This document shows, in pieces, positions 25,501 to 39,100 of a DNA stretch of 64,000 nt (position 1 is its first letter; each line of letters begins with the position of its first letter). The notes under the pieces were generated by a model. That model made no database searches. It was given only the letters and a program-made list of their open reading frames with translations, and was not told where the DNA came from. The position numbers and the translations under genes are program-made. Source of the DNA: Casuarius casuarius (taxonomy: Eukaryota > Chordata > Aves > Casuariiformes > Casuariidae); assembly GCA_003342895.1 (NCBI GenBank), contig PTFA01000024.1, positions 5,079,505 through 5,143,504 on the forward strand, in the 5' to 3' direction.

Positions 25501-26934
25501 TGATATCATTTGCGGCCACCATAAATAAGTACATGAAGGTAGGTTAATTAAAGCACTTCACAGAACTCAGACTTATGGATTGATGCTAAAGAGGAAAATG
25601 TTTCAGTGCGTGAAATAACATTCCCAAGAGATAAATTAGTTGTCTACTGCATTTATTGTTTTTCCTTAACACTCTCATGCACTGACCTTGATATTCGGCG
25701 TATGAGATTATCTTAGCTACAATAAAAATATTTCTTTAATAATTCAAAATATATTGAAATAGGTTCTATGGTGTACGCTGTCTGGTCTCCTTTGCTATAT
25801 CATTCTGCTCCTGAATACCGATGAGAACTGCTGCTAGGCAAACTAAAGGGTTGCTCTAACCTTAGAAAAAGCTACGGATAAACAGCTCTGCCTCTGATAA
25901 CATTTGCAGGAGTGAAGAGTTAAAAGACTCCAGTACTTTAGTCATTCCAGCATTCCCCAAATTACAGAAACACTGAGCTCAGGAAAAAGTTTGTGGTGGC
26001 TCTGGGCAGTGAACTGCCCCCTCTTACTGACTGGAGGACAACCTATGTTGCATGGCCATTTTCCAGCTTTGTTCAAAAACCCAACGGGTACAGTTAGGCA
26101 TACACTAAACCTGTGCTACTCTTAAACACAAAGGCAGTGAAGACCTCAGTTATGCATCTTTTCTGCTGAGATAGCCCTCTCTCTACTGATATAATGCTGT
26201 CTCACTATCTATTCCCTTTCCTGTCATAATCTTGGACCAGAAGCTATCTCCAAGCCCACATACACTTGGTGTTACCAAGTTGTTCATTTCCAAACAGCAC
26301 AGTCAGCTCAGCTTCACTTTCACCTTATCAAAATGTTTCCTGCCCAACATGCTTCTTGCTGGCACACGGAGCAGGCAGGTTTTCAGAGACCTGTGGAGGG
26401 CCACCTCCCACAGAGCCCACAATCTTCTACAACCTCAATTTAAACTCCAAGGGTCCTCTTTCTACACTATCTATAAAAAAGGCACCAACAAAAGCCAAGG
26501 GGGCCAAGTTTCAGAAATAGCCTGAAGATAAAGGTATCTCTGATAGCCAGATTATCAAACAAAACTGAGTGACTTTTCTTTTTAAACTCCAAGGATGAGG
26601 CTAAGGAACAATGTGGGGAAGAAGAGATACAGGAGCCTTCACACACTTCACAGCCTTGTAAATGCCACTCCCCATCCTCAATATGACCAAGGGAAACATA
26701 ACATAATAGGAAGGAAGTTTTCAGTTATGGCTGATTATTGCTATAAATGGTTGTACATACAGGGGTAGGATTTCATTTTGGTTGAATGCTGCTCCCTAAA
26801 TTTGCTTACAGCACAGTTCCTTGGTCCCCTTTTCTTCTCCACCAACACCTGTGATTCAATATGGTACTCAGGCAGGAAGAGCAGCCCAGAATATATGACC
26901 ACTGATTTTTTTTTAATCATCTTTGCAGTTACCT
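16501..26934. other. Intergenic stretch right of EGF-CFC gene 1
   Basis: No gene was recognised here on either strand. The longest open frames are 159 codons at 22120-22599 and 141 codons at 23773-24198. Neither has a domain, a conserved-looking motif or matching splice sites, and both are within chance for this much sequence. The stretch contains the alternating purine-pyrimidine run listed at 24045-24078. Confidence 0.5.
24045..24078. repeat. Alternating purine-pyrimidine tract (imperfect GT/GC)
   Basis: This is a 34-base run of strict purine-pyrimidine alternation, mostly TG with several CG and CA steps. Such tracts can form Z-DNA under negative supercoiling. It makes the VHVCVRVCV-like run in the overlapping open frame, which argues against that frame being coding. 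Confidence 0.85.
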
Positions 26935-26957
26935 GATAGATAGATAGATAGATAGAT

Positions 26958-27000
<43 letters not shown>

Positions 27001-27010
27001 GAAAGAAAAT
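26935..27010. repeat. Composite (GATA)n-(GAAA)n microsatellite
   Basis: About six GATA units run directly into about twelve GAAA units, then decay into GA-rich sequence. This is a typical length-variable compound tetranucleotide repeat. Confidence 0.95.
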
Positions 27011-28398
27011 CTTCTCCAGAATAACAGGCTCAACAGCAAGCAAAGGTCTGAAAATCTGTTCCAGGACATGGGTCTGGAGAGGCCAGCTGTCCCCCAGCAC
27101 ATGATGAACTAACTCCTAGAGCAGCTCCTCCTGTTCCTTAGTGAGGTTCAAGAATGCCAGGACATGCACAAAACACATGGAAATATATCATGGGGACTGA
27201 AGTGGGATCACAGGATCTAGACCATCTGTGATTTCAAGTGTGAATCATTAACACGTGTTAGATTTGCACATTTCATGTACACCCATACAAGTTTTGCCTT
27301 GGTCCATGCTATAAGAGCAGCTCCAGGACCCAGTCCCACAGAGTTGTCAGTAGATACCTTCTGCACCAGCTACTGTGACAGGAAAGGAGGATATGGTTGT
27401 ACAAAAGCAGTCACCTTCCAAGGACACAACAGGGACTAAGTGCAAAGGAAAGGTGCCTCCATTTTGGTTCTCCAATACAGTCTCCATTGAAAATAAGTCG
27501 TCAGCTCCCCTAAAAGTCTTCAAAAATATCAATTTAGAAACAAGATCAGGACCACTGAAAGACGTATGCAAAGGATAAACATCAACAAGATCTATTTCTG
27601 TGATGAGGATCATATGTGTCTCTTTACTGCCCACACAACATCGTGAACATGAAGTTAAATAAGGGAGTTAAGAGATCTGAACTGCATTCTCAGCACTGGC
27701 AGCCTTCTTGCCAGGATCAGAGGAACCATTGGTACCAATTTCATGGGGCTTACATTATATTGAAGGAGGTTACTATTTCAGGCCCATTTCTTTTATAGGG
27801 CCATTGCTTTACATGGTTAGTGTAACACTGACACGTAAGAAGTTCTTGCACTCCCTGCATCCATGGTCTCCTTTGCCCATGCAGCCTTTTGCTTTCAGGG
27901 GTGTTAAGCACTCATGACTCAAAATGTGTTCTGGCTGCCCAGCCCAAGGCCCCAAGAATATCTACATGACTTGTGGCACAGCCTGAAAAACAGCCGGTGT
28001 TCAGGCCAAGGTAATGGGTGTACAACCCAATTAATGACTTCTCACAAATACTTCTCCACTTCCAGATCTATACCCTATTAGTCCAAAGCACTCAGATTAA
28101 TGCGTCTTCACTAGGAACTTCCACACTCATCCAATGCACTTGTCCATAGGCATTTGTCAGACACGAAAGTCAAGAGAGTCCAGATCTTCTCATAAGTCAG
28201 AATTTATAACATTAATTTTATTCAAAACCAAAAGGCATCCAATACATAATACAGACCACTGAGATCAAGTTATCTTGTCACTTTACAATAAATAGCTTCC
28301 CAGAACAGAGTAATACAGTAGATTTGTATTCACATGTACAGCATAATGGCCAGAAATGTTGAGCAGTTAGCATTCAAGAACCACCTAGGGAGGATAAT

Positions 28399-28410
28399 TA
28401 AAAAAAAAAA

Positions 28411-28447
<37 letters not shown>

Positions 28448-28450
28448 GAG
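28399..28450. repeat. A-run, (GA)n and (GACA)n compound microsatellite
   Basis: A poly-A run of about 13 bases is followed by a (GA)n run of roughly ten units and then about five GACA units. The three simple motifs sit back to back. Confidence 0.93.
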
Positions 28451-31400
28451 TTGCTCTGAACACAAAGCAGAGCAGGAAACATGATCATTACTGAATGGTG
28501 AAGCCCAGTGGGTACTGTGTTGTCCTAATCAGAAGTGACAGTGATATGAGACCTGGAGAGAATATCCTTTCCTTCAAGACAAACAATCTCAAAACACAAG
28601 TGGAAGAAAAAATGAAACTTGGCTCTCACCTTTTTTCTGATTCAGATATAAATATGCTTTGTGTAACTGAAAGTTTCCAATTCTGCTGGTTGACTTAATG
28701 AAGTTATTACTTCTTCTGCAAACCCTGCTTCTCTCTTATCCTCTGTTGTCAGATGGGATCCATCCAGACCCCCAGTTCAGTAACTTGAGTAATAAAAGGC
28801 AGGCTGGTGTCTTCTGTCAAAGGTATTCTTGGCGGACCTCCTGGCTGCTTTCGCCTTTATCTGGACTGTGTGCTTCATCCATCAAGACTTAATCTCCACT
28901 ACACTGACAGCAAGGTGCTCAGCCACAGAGTAGCATTTTGAGAGAGAAATAGATACTGGCCAAGTGAGGGGCATGGAGCAATAGCTGCTCCTGTCTCTCC
29001 ACTAACCCTTGTGTATGGGTTGACCAGGAAGGGAGATGAGATGGTGCTCCAGGGAGCAGAGCTCAAGAGCACCCAGGGCTGTGCTCTGAGAGAATCCCGA
29101 CACACTGGCATAATTGTGAAGTATTTTCCAAGCATATTTGGTCTTGGATTCAATTTCCTGCAAAGATAGATTTTAAATGCCTGCTCGGCTAAGATTATTT
29201 TCTGGATGATTCAACTCCAAAGCAACGTGAACTTAGGTCAAACTTATACTAAAGAGCTTTTACCTTCAAGTAAAAGGGGTCACATAATGCATTTTGTGAA
29301 GGTCCTTCTGGTATTTGCTAAGGATATAATGGCTCCTTAGGTGAGTTTGATTGATATGTTTGACACATTAAACATTTAAAATTTTATCAGCAATCTATGT
29401 GTGCTCAGCAGGCCAGGCAAGAATTTATTCTGCTTCTTTGTAGAAAAATGTTCTGGGCCAATTCAAGATATCATTTCCTTTTTTTCTTCCATTTGAAATC
29501 ACTGTGGTCCTCTCTCAAGAAATACAGACAAAAGTTTCAGCTTTTGGCATCTAACTTTATGCATTTAAATCCATATTTAGGAAATGGACTAAGTGGTCTG
29601 ATTGGCCAAAGCACTCACACTTGAAAGTGTTCACCAATACCAACCTGTATTAACTATATGCATTGATGTAAAGGAAAAGGAACATAAAACCATTTCAGTT
29701 TGCTTTCATCCCTCCTTCACAGCTTACAGATCTGCATCTCCAAACAATTCACATGTCAGCTCTTGCAGCTAAATAAGCAGAGCTTTGGCAGTGCTCAGGA
29801 TGCCTATGTCTGGTACTACGTAATGGCCCAGGCTGCTCCTAACTCTCTTGTAAATATGTGATCTTAATCTGCCATGACTTAAATTTTACTTAACACATAC
29901 CTGGTACCTCTGTAATCTCACCAGCAATCTTTGCTCACTGAGGATTGTTCTACCCAGAGGCTTTTTAATGGCAACTTCTAAGAGCTAATGGTCGGTTTGG
30001 ATTTCAGTGTTTACAAGAAACACTCTGGTGACAACCTTTCACATCCGACATTACTTTTCATTACCAGATTGAGTACAAGAGTTAAAAATCAGATTTCTTT
30101 CCAGGAAGCATACATGAGACAGAGAGGGGTCCCTCAGATCTCATATTCATGTTCCTGTAGTCTCAGGTCCATCTTGTACAAAGTCTGGGCCAGTTTTTTA
30201 ATGATGACTGCTACAGTCCTAACAGGAGCCAAGAAGCAGCACAACATACTCTGCTGCTCAGTTTGGTTAATTAGCCCAAGTAAACAACTGTAGGACAGTT
30301 CAGATATGCCCCAAGATGTGATCCAGCCACATCCCTCCCCTCTGATGCTCACTTTCCTGCTACTGGTACATCCAAGCTGCTGTGCTGACTATTCTTGGAC
30401 CTTCTAGTATAGTTAAGCAGTGGTTCAGCTACACCATCCTTGAAATACTTGCATGGGAACTCCAGCCCCGGAATTATTCACAACCATGAATTTTACTTTT
30501 AAAAACAAGTAGGGATGATTAAGGTTCCTTATTGAACTTCCTTACCTTCATCCCAAATAAAGTTGCTCAAACTCATCTGAAGGTGAATATTTGAGCTTCC
30601 ATTGAAGTTACATTTGCCTTTGTCACAGGCACAGAAGGGTTGGACACTTAAGATCTGGTAAATATTAAAAGACAATGAAAAGTCCTGGAATTGATATACC
30701 ACCTTAATCTCTCCACTTCCCTATCATCAAAATATCTGAGATCATGCCATGGCAATTAATAGCAAAGTTCTATGAACCTTCATGAATTTTCTTGTAGCAA
30801 GTGTGAAACCTTCCACAGCCCCAGTTCATCTCTACCTAAAGTTTGGCTATACGACATTGTGTTTTACTCCATATATCTATCAAGAGAAACAAAAGACTGC
30901 ATTGTGCTACTTTGATACTGCTTTTTCTCCATGTACTACGTAGGCGTAGAAAAGATACGGTCCCAGCTCAAATGGCGTGGGCAAAGAAGCATGCTCTGCC
31001 TTGGCTGATTTTAACAGAGGATCAAAAACCTCCTTACTGCACTCATTAAATTGATGCCTGAGGGTGTCTAGAGAAATTGAGTTCCTAATTCTGGTGCCAT
31101 AGTAAGATGGAAAAAATCCAGGCCAAATTTGCAGACAAATTCAACTCATCATAGAAGCCTTTCTGGACAGAATGCTATAGAAGTTCATTTGACATGGACT
31201 TTAAAGTAGTTTCAAGCACAAGAAGGTGCTGAGAGAGAGCCCATGACACCAGCAGCCCTTTCGTTCCTTTGCAGCAGCCTTCCCCCCCGTAGTGCAAGGA
31301 GCCAGGCTAATTACACTTCCACACAAAAGCATCTGTGCATCCAGCAGCTCCAGCAGGTAAATTTTAGCCTGCTGCAATTCGAACTGCTTGAAAACTTTAC

Positions 31401-32468
31401 ATTCCTGGAAAAATAGAATTAATTATGAAAAAGCTGCTGGCAGGCAACTTAACAAGAGAACTGCTAAAAGGTACCAGCAGATCTTACATATCTAATTTTT
31501 CTGGTCTGTGTCACAAAGGTAATATCATGATTGCAATAAGCACTAAACGACTTCCCTAAGTGTTTCAGATGTCAGGTAAGCACTGTCAATAAGAAGTTCC
31601 ATGCAGCTAATAAAACATGTCAGCTCTTCAATCTGCTGCTTTACTGACCTTGAGATTGTCCTATAAGAAGTATTATAAAGAAAACAGTTGTGTCATAGGC
31701 ATGGATGATGTGATATATGCACCATCCCAAATGTGCTCAGAGGAAAAAAATCCAATGTAGATAAAAGGTATTCTTGTGTGCAAGATGGAATGCCAGCTTC
31801 TACCTAATCCTCATTTTTCTGTTATTTAATCAAGTCCCTGCTGCTTTCTCCCCACCCACTGCAGAGCTCTGCCCAAGAGAGGAACAACAGTTTTGAAAAT
31901 CTGAGTGAAACTAATTGACCTGTTCAGTTGCTCAGTCATGACAATTTTTTCCCTATACTTAGATCCAAGATTTAGCCCTGCATCCAGCAGCCAGGACTAA
32001 AAAGTTCTAAGTGGACTTGTTTCCTTCAGATGCACTGCTGTGGTCTGTGCTGCTCCTTGGTAAGGAGAACAAGGCCCAGTAATGACTGAAATCCCTTCTC
32101 ACGATTTTCTGTCATTGCATCAATCAAGAATGAGAAGAAGGATATTAATATTATATAGTGAATTACAGGGAAAAAAAAGAAGCCACCCAGCAACATGGTA
32201 TAGTACAAATTTGAAATATCTTTCCTCTCTGGAATTCATTTCTTCCAGCATCAAAGAGGAAAGACCATGAGATGCTTAATTAGCAAGTTCTTCCAAATTT
32301 TGCATAGTGTCATCTCCTTTGGCCTCCTTTTCTTTAGTGCTAAGTCTTAAGAACACATTCACAAAGGAGCCAGGCTGAAAAAAATAGAGCCTCATACTGC
32401 CAAAACTTAGTAGGACTACTTGAAAGGGTAAGAGATGATCGCTACTTTTATTTTCCACCTCTCCCACA

Positions 32469-32486
32469 CAGCAGCAGCAGCAGCAG
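32469..32486. repeat. (CAG)6 trinucleotide repeat
   Basis: Six uninterrupted CAG units lie in non-coding context. The tract is short. Confidence 0.85.
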
Positions 32487-35400
32487 CACAGTCACAACAG
32501 GCAGAATTTGATTGCTACCGATAAGTAACACCTCGGCCCCTCCAAAGGTTTGCACTTTGTTACTCATTTTACAGATTCTTCTGAGGTCCCTGCCAATGAC
32601 ATGAAGCAGGTGTTTATAAGTACTTTCACAAACTAGAGAAGAGTGCCATCATACCAGCAGTTTATGGTAAGCTGCTTTGAGATTTGCTTATGAAGTAAAC
32701 AAAGACGGGGGTGCACAAACAGCCTAAATAATTTTCACTACATAAAAGCTTCCTTGACAGCACTACTGCTCTTGAGGGTGAATGACTGCTTTCCCAGCCT
32801 TTCTACCCATTTCCAGATACTGGGCAGCCCCACAGAGCATTACTTCTGTGCAGGATTTCTGGATGCTGGGTATTGAGAAATCCTATGCAAGGGGCTACTA
32901 TGAATACACAGATTAACTTCACATTGCAAGTGCACCCTGCATGATTCACACTGACTGTATTTAACCCACTGCAGGTGACCTGAGCAAGCGCAATGTCTAT
33001 CACACCCTGGCCGTGCTATGTGAAAGTGTCTGATCTGTACAAGTGCAGAAACATAAGCCCATCTAGAGCACATCAGACTGATTCACATGGTTTGGTCTGG
33101 TGGAGCCCGGACACTGAAGTCCCCTCCTGAATTTACATGCTTGCAAATATTGAGGAAAGAAGGCCTTACCTATACTACAGCATTAAAAACAAAACCCTAA
33201 TTTATTGTAAATCCAGCTGGATTTATGTGGGGAAGGAAGGGGATGAGAGAAGGAGAAGTTACAAGCTCAGAGTCAAACGGCAAAGAAGCAGTTAGGCTGT
33301 TCTGCAGCACTGCAGTTATTATCAGCACTGCTGTATCAAGCCTGGGTGCCAACCTGTCTCAACTACACCACTCTTCTCTGCAAGTTTAAAACAAATTCAT
33401 CCAACCAATGTAATGTCTTCTGTGTGTAGATGTCATTAAGGGCAATGACAGGATAAAAGAAACCTAAATTGTCTTGCATGTCATTATAATTCTGTATTAT
33501 TTTCCTATTCATCTAGCACACAGTATTTGCTTGTGATTTCTAAAGCCAGAGTGTGATCTTGTTTTCCAAAAATAAGACTTCACAATCAACTTTATCTATG
33601 ACATGTTTGTCTCGAACACCATGTAAACATCCAGGATCAAGACCTCAGAGACTGCATTACCTTTGTTATCATCATGCATGCAGAGGGGAGAATTGATTTC
33701 TGCAGTTTCATATGACATTACGTTAAAGAAAGTTAACACTTTAAAAACGTTAGTGTATAAAGGTGATCAATATGGAATGAGCTGAAACTTTTCCTTTATG
33801 AAGAATGGCTGCAGCTGTTAGGTTTTTGGGGTTTTCTGCTGTAAAGAAGACTGCAGAAGGGAAAGGGGAAAAAAAAGAAACCCCACACAAGAGAACTGCA
33901 GAAAACATTGATCTAATGGCTGCTGCTTTTGCCACTTGAGGTCTGAAAAATGATAAGGAAGGTTAAAATAATCAGCAATGTTATGAATACTACTGAAGCC
34001 AGCAGTCACATGTGGTACATTAGCAATGTAGATGGATTTAATGAAAACTGAGATCAGGGCGTACATCTGTCATCAGCCAAATCTACAAAATATTTTCCTC
34101 AGAAAACGAAATGTAATGATATAAGTGCTCATCTGTAATAGAGTTATAACAACTCCAAATTGTAAAACTAGTGCTGGTTTAATGCATTTTGTCAGCTAAT
34201 GTTAACCAAACAGACAATTCCTATGGCTATTGCTTTGAAGAGAACAGATTGTGCGATAGGTCATAATCAAGCACGCATCCTTAGATTAACAGCTCCAAAG
34301 TACTGCATACTTCTCTAAGTCTCCCCGTAATGCAAAACCAAGTGTGATTTGTCACACCATTTCAGCCTCCACTACAGCTAAGATAGCAGCGTGGAATTTT
34401 TCAAGCTTCACAGGAGGAATATTAAAACAGATAATACTAGCATGCATTTTGAAGAATAATTCCCAGCGCTTGCCAAGTCATGCTCTCGGAGGTATCTGCC
34501 AGCGTGGGAGGGATGTGTGCTCAAGGGGGCCTGTGTTTCATGGCCATCTCAGGCAGGGGGCTGCAAAGTTCATTAAATGATCTTATCTCGCTCTGGTTCT
34601 GTTCAAAATAGCCTTGATATGATGAAGGATTTATGTTACCCCCCACTTCAAATAAAAAGTACCAAGGGATGCATTTCATTACTGCCCTGTGACACTGGAG
34701 AAGCCAGGGCTGCAGTTGTAATATTCCTCATTTGTTTGTGTCACACAGAAGATTTATTTGTAGGAAGAGTCTCCCTCCAAAGGTAAGTCAGAATTTGTTT
34801 TTCTATAGCAGGTTTATCATAATAATGTAACAAGAAATGCATTTGTCTTCTAACTTTAATTCTCACAAAACTATATTCTAGGAAAGATGAGAGAGTGAGG
34901 AAAATGCCAGGGAAGAGTGCCCAGTTTAGCAGCATTCTAAGGAAGCTGAGTAGCATTGATACAGAAAAAATATTTCAGAGCATTTTCCATGTCACAACCC
35001 TGGACAAAACACCAGGAGATACGGCTGTACATTGTCAACTGATGGGATAAATGATAGCCAGAGTTACACAAGCTTTCCTTCTGCAAAGATTTTAACAGTG
35101 ATCTGCTACAGAGATGCTTTTTAATTTAAAAATAGAAGCCTTCACATGAAACAGGACCAGTTTCTCCGGCATGGTTTGTCAGAACTGCATCACCTAATGA
35201 AGAACATGAGCCCTAGGCAGGATTTTTCTTCTTCTTTGATGCTAGAGTTTTAAGTCCTCCTGTACCCTCCCCCTCAAGAAAGTTCAAGATCCTTGGTCTG
35301 CTATGCATAAACATTAATTTATGCCATTTACTTAGGGCCCTCAGTTCAGCAATTTATAGGATAGGCTTCAAATGCAGGGGAGAAGGGGTAAAAATGTAGC

Positions 35401-35700
35401 AATTAGAAACAATAATTGATCAAACAAGCTACAGTTGCTTTAAATATGCCTTGAATGATGAAAATTAAGAGAAACTGGTAATAATTGGACAGGCGTATGG
35501 AAAGCCCAGGAAAGGCATTTAGATATGCTGTACTGCGTGATGCTTACAAGCACCTGTTCATCTGATGCTTGCCTCTGTGCCACTGCTGCCACAGGGTGAG
35601 GAGCTCCAAATTAGCACCCGAGCCCTGTTCAAGTGCCCAGAGGGCTACATGCAGAGAGCAAACAGAGCTGGGGAGCAGAGGGGAGCTAAAGAGATGCTCT

Positions 35701-36040
35701 AGGGAAGATTCAGCAAGATTGGCATGAGCGGTCATGGAGAAAGGCAGCTTCAGCAGGAAGCAGAGGGAGCTTTTCCACGGGCAGCGGCCAAGTTGGGGAA
35801 ATTAGCCGGAAAGACATCTCGAAGAGGAGGAGAGAGTCAGCCAGGCTGGACAGGCAGCCCTGAGCCGGGGGGCTGCCGCTGGAGGCAATGGGACCTGTCT
35901 AGGAGAGAAGCTCAATAGGGAAAAGCAGACAGATGAGAGGGCCTGGAGAAGGGGGTAGTGAAGGAGCCCTCTCATGGCAGCCCTCCGTCATGGGCTGGAG
36001 CAGAAGAGTTGGCAAAAACAACTCTGGATCAGAAGAAGGT
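35701..36040 (+). other. GC-rich, purine-rich island ending in a donor-like site
   Basis: This is a patch of higher G+C in AT-rich surroundings. It ends GAAGAAG|GTAAAG at about 36040, which resembles a splice donor. An open frame of 64 codons at 35724-35918 has no recognisable domain. It could be a non-coding first exon, for example of FAM240A 6 kb downstream, or simple compositional noise. Confidence 0.2.
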
Positions 36041-36044
36041 AAAG

Positions 36045-36110
36045 ATTTTATATATAAATCTATATATAAATTTTATATATAGAATATATATACACATACA
36101 CATAAAAAAA
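36045..36110. repeat. AT-rich TATATA low-complexity tract
   Basis: Blocks of TATATA alternate with short A/T runs and form several overlapping palindromes, followed by a CACATA stretch and an A run. Confidence 0.85.
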
Positions 36111-39100
36111 AAGATATAATAAATATGGATAATACCATATAGCTGCCAGGAGCCTTGCCATACTATGTTTCTTTCACATAAAGGTATTATATGAGAAAAG
36201 GTCCGCATTTTGTAACAGTTCAATGCATTTTAAGAATAGTTGTTCCTGGATCTGAGAAATAGGGTCAGACATATAAGCATTTCACAGAAAAGCAATAATG
36301 AACTGTGGGAACTAAGAACAAGGAGAACGGTTGAATGTGAGGCTGCTACACAGTGCCTGCATGTCAGCATGCTCATGTTTTAATTTGCACGCTCCAGAAT
36401 GGTTTTGGTAGATGCACACAGGTAACTCACATTAACATTAATCACTCACACATCAATATGGTTGTCATTCTCATATACAGAAAACTCCCACTGCATGCAG
36501 AAGTCCTATTAATTTAATTGTTTATACCCAGAGAATGACCCCAACCCTAAGCACATGTCCAGCTTTCATTTTAAATTCTGCCAAACCAGAAACAATTGTT
36601 AGTGAAAGAAGTTGGTTATCTAGAATTCCCCTACTTCATTGGAAACTGCGAACAATACTGTTTATAACTAGAGAAGCATATTTTGGTAATCTATAATGCT
36701 CAAGTACAAATGTAAAGGAAGTGACATACGCATGCCGAGCCACACATTTTTTGCTGATGAGACGTGCTGCAACATAGACACAGGTGTATTTAAACCCCTA
36801 TATCAAACTCTAGCAATGTGAATTTTGAAAGGTCAGCACACTGCCAGGGCCCAGCGTGCACCGAGGGGCCCCACAACCGCTCGGGGATTTGGCTGCCTGC
36901 GCTCAAGGTCAGCTCTGGGATGTGCCGTTGGGCAGCCTGGGGTCAGCCAAGGCGTGAGAAAGAGCAGCAATGAAACCTCTCCCCTTGCTCACCAGCTGCA
37001 TTCAGCTCAGGCAGTTGTGCCCCACTGTTGCTCCTTCCCTTATGGAGCAGCATCAGAAGGATGGAGGGGGTTAAACTGAAGTCCTTTTACCCGGGGTATG
37101 AAGACTTAAGTTAAATTTGAAACCGAGAGGCTTCATCACATAGGATCTTGAAGTAAACCTCAATCAGCGCTTTCAGATATGCAATGCTACCAGCTGCGAA
37201 AGCAGAAGATAAAGATAAATGACATAGCCAAGATCCAAGTCAGTATCAAAGCAAAAGAAGGAAATCATGACTGTGATTAGTAGTCCTATTTTCTAAATTT
37301 GAATGAAATTCCTTATTAAAGTCAAATGTTAGCATTAACACAGACAGATTTTACTCTCCCATATCTCATGCAATTTTTATACAGTACATCTATAAAATAA
37401 AGTGCACTCAGTAAGCAAGTTCCATGCAGAGGTAGATGAAAAAAAATTTGGATTGTTTCTAGGAGGATGCAAAATACCCTGCAAACCAGTACAAAATAGG
37501 CAGCAGTGATTTCAATATGACAAATGCAGGAAGATTTGTTACACCAAAGAGAAACAAGCAAAGAGCATGCAGCATAGCTGATGGCTGTAAACACTTTGGG
37601 TACATTCTGTGCTGGTCTGCCAGAACTAGCAAATCCAAATACAGTATCACAGTGAACACCAGCATCATTCTTTCTTTCACTGCCCTCTGCCAGTTTCTGA
37701 AGTATAAACACTCCAAGATGCTCATCAGAACCAACAGTCAGCATTTGTCTCCCTGAATATACGTTAGGTCTTTTTGCTGTAATGAAACCTAGGTAGTATC
37801 TTTCCAGAAGCCATAAGATGTCATGTGTAATCAGCAGTCAGACCCTATGAGTCCATTGGGCCCAGCAGATTGAAAAGTACAAGGGCCATGCAGAAATACC
37901 CCTTCAATCTTGCTAATGCTTAATGCAAGCCCAGACCTACTTTCTATTCCCACAGGAAATAACTTGAGGTGCTTTAGCTTAGAGATATCCAGATATAACT
38001 ATTCTTAACTGGTATTCAGGAGCTGGTACCTAAAGGAGGGGGAAAGTGAAGGGGAGAAACACCACACACAACACCCACTCATTTCCCCGGCTAATTTTAC
38101 CATGCCATAGACAGGAAGGAAAAACCAACCAACCACCCAAACAAACAAAAAACACTTTTTTGTATAGATGCTTGGAAAAAAAAAGTGAAATAATGAGTTG
38201 TGTTCTTCTATAGGGAAAAAAAAGACCTTTTTTTACATACCATTTTCTAGCTAAGCAACTTGTGACTTCCAATTCTCCTCATGAAAGTGTGTTTCTCTTG
38301 GTGGTAATGGCTTCTCATAGAATCAGCAAGTACCAGCTAGTGGCTATTGATTTTTCTAGTTACAGAGAAGTCAAGATGTCACATCTAATTGATCTTACAT
38401 TCCTCTCTCTTGTTCTAACAACATTATTTTTCAGTTCCAGATAACATTTGCAGTACCATAGCTTCCCTACCTATAGAAGGCCTCCTTTAGCAAGTTTTAT
38501 CTAAATATTATCAACCTGCTCTAAAACGATTACATCTAAAAAGTAAACAGTCATGTTCATCTTGTGTAGCAGAAACCCTTCCTTGAGTTTATCCAGCTAT
38601 TCCTTTCATTTGTGAGCAGCTACGTCTGTTCAGCCACTTTACAGCCGGGGGTCTGCCAAAGATGACTACCAGAAAGAAACTCTCATTATTGTCCTTTGGA
38701 AGGATTGCCACTGGAGACTTAAATAAAGCTTCATTTAGTCCTAGGTCTGACTGAAACTGGAATAGCTAACTCGAATAGCTAAAAAAAGGCTACTTACAAC
38801 TTTACATGCTTTAACAATATATTCAACATGCTTTAACAATATATTCTCACCTGCGTGTTATATCATACAACGACATTATTTGTTCAAGCTGCTTTTGGGG
38901 CTGCTTTCAAACTACCTTTTTCATTCTTCTCTTTATGTATTAAGGAGGTTCCTCTTGCTTTCTATTTTAAAGAAAGCTCTGAGGCATGAAAATAAACTGT
39001 ATCCCATTGATAGCTGCTGGTGCAAAGCCACAGTACAGGCTTATGTCCTGATCCTTTCCTCTGAATAAAATTGAAATGGGAGGGGAAACAGAGAGAGCTT

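Larger units (their letters stand above)
27011..35700. other. Intergenic stretch with no recognisable gene
   Basis: Many open frames of 60-100 codons occur on both strands between 27.3 and 30.4 kb. One at 28698-28892 begins with a leucine-rich, signal-like segment but has no further domain. I looked for retroviral landmarks such as reverse transcriptase, RNase H and envelope motifs or paired LTRs, and saw none that could be supported. A (CAG)6 run lies at 32469-32486. Confidence 0.45.

Noticed and set aside
26741..27100. 119-codon minus-strand frame
   Set aside because: Its middle is the translated GAAA/GATA microsatellite (FLSFFLSFFLS pattern).
27300..31000. Possible endogenous retrovirus remnant
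   Set aside because: There are many medium frames and one signal-like N terminus, but no polymerase or envelope landmark and no paired LTRs were found.
37322..37744. Overlapping 140- and 91-codon hydrophobic minus-strand frames
   Set aside because: Considered as a receptor or transposon relic, but no motif could be named and the two frames overlap each other.
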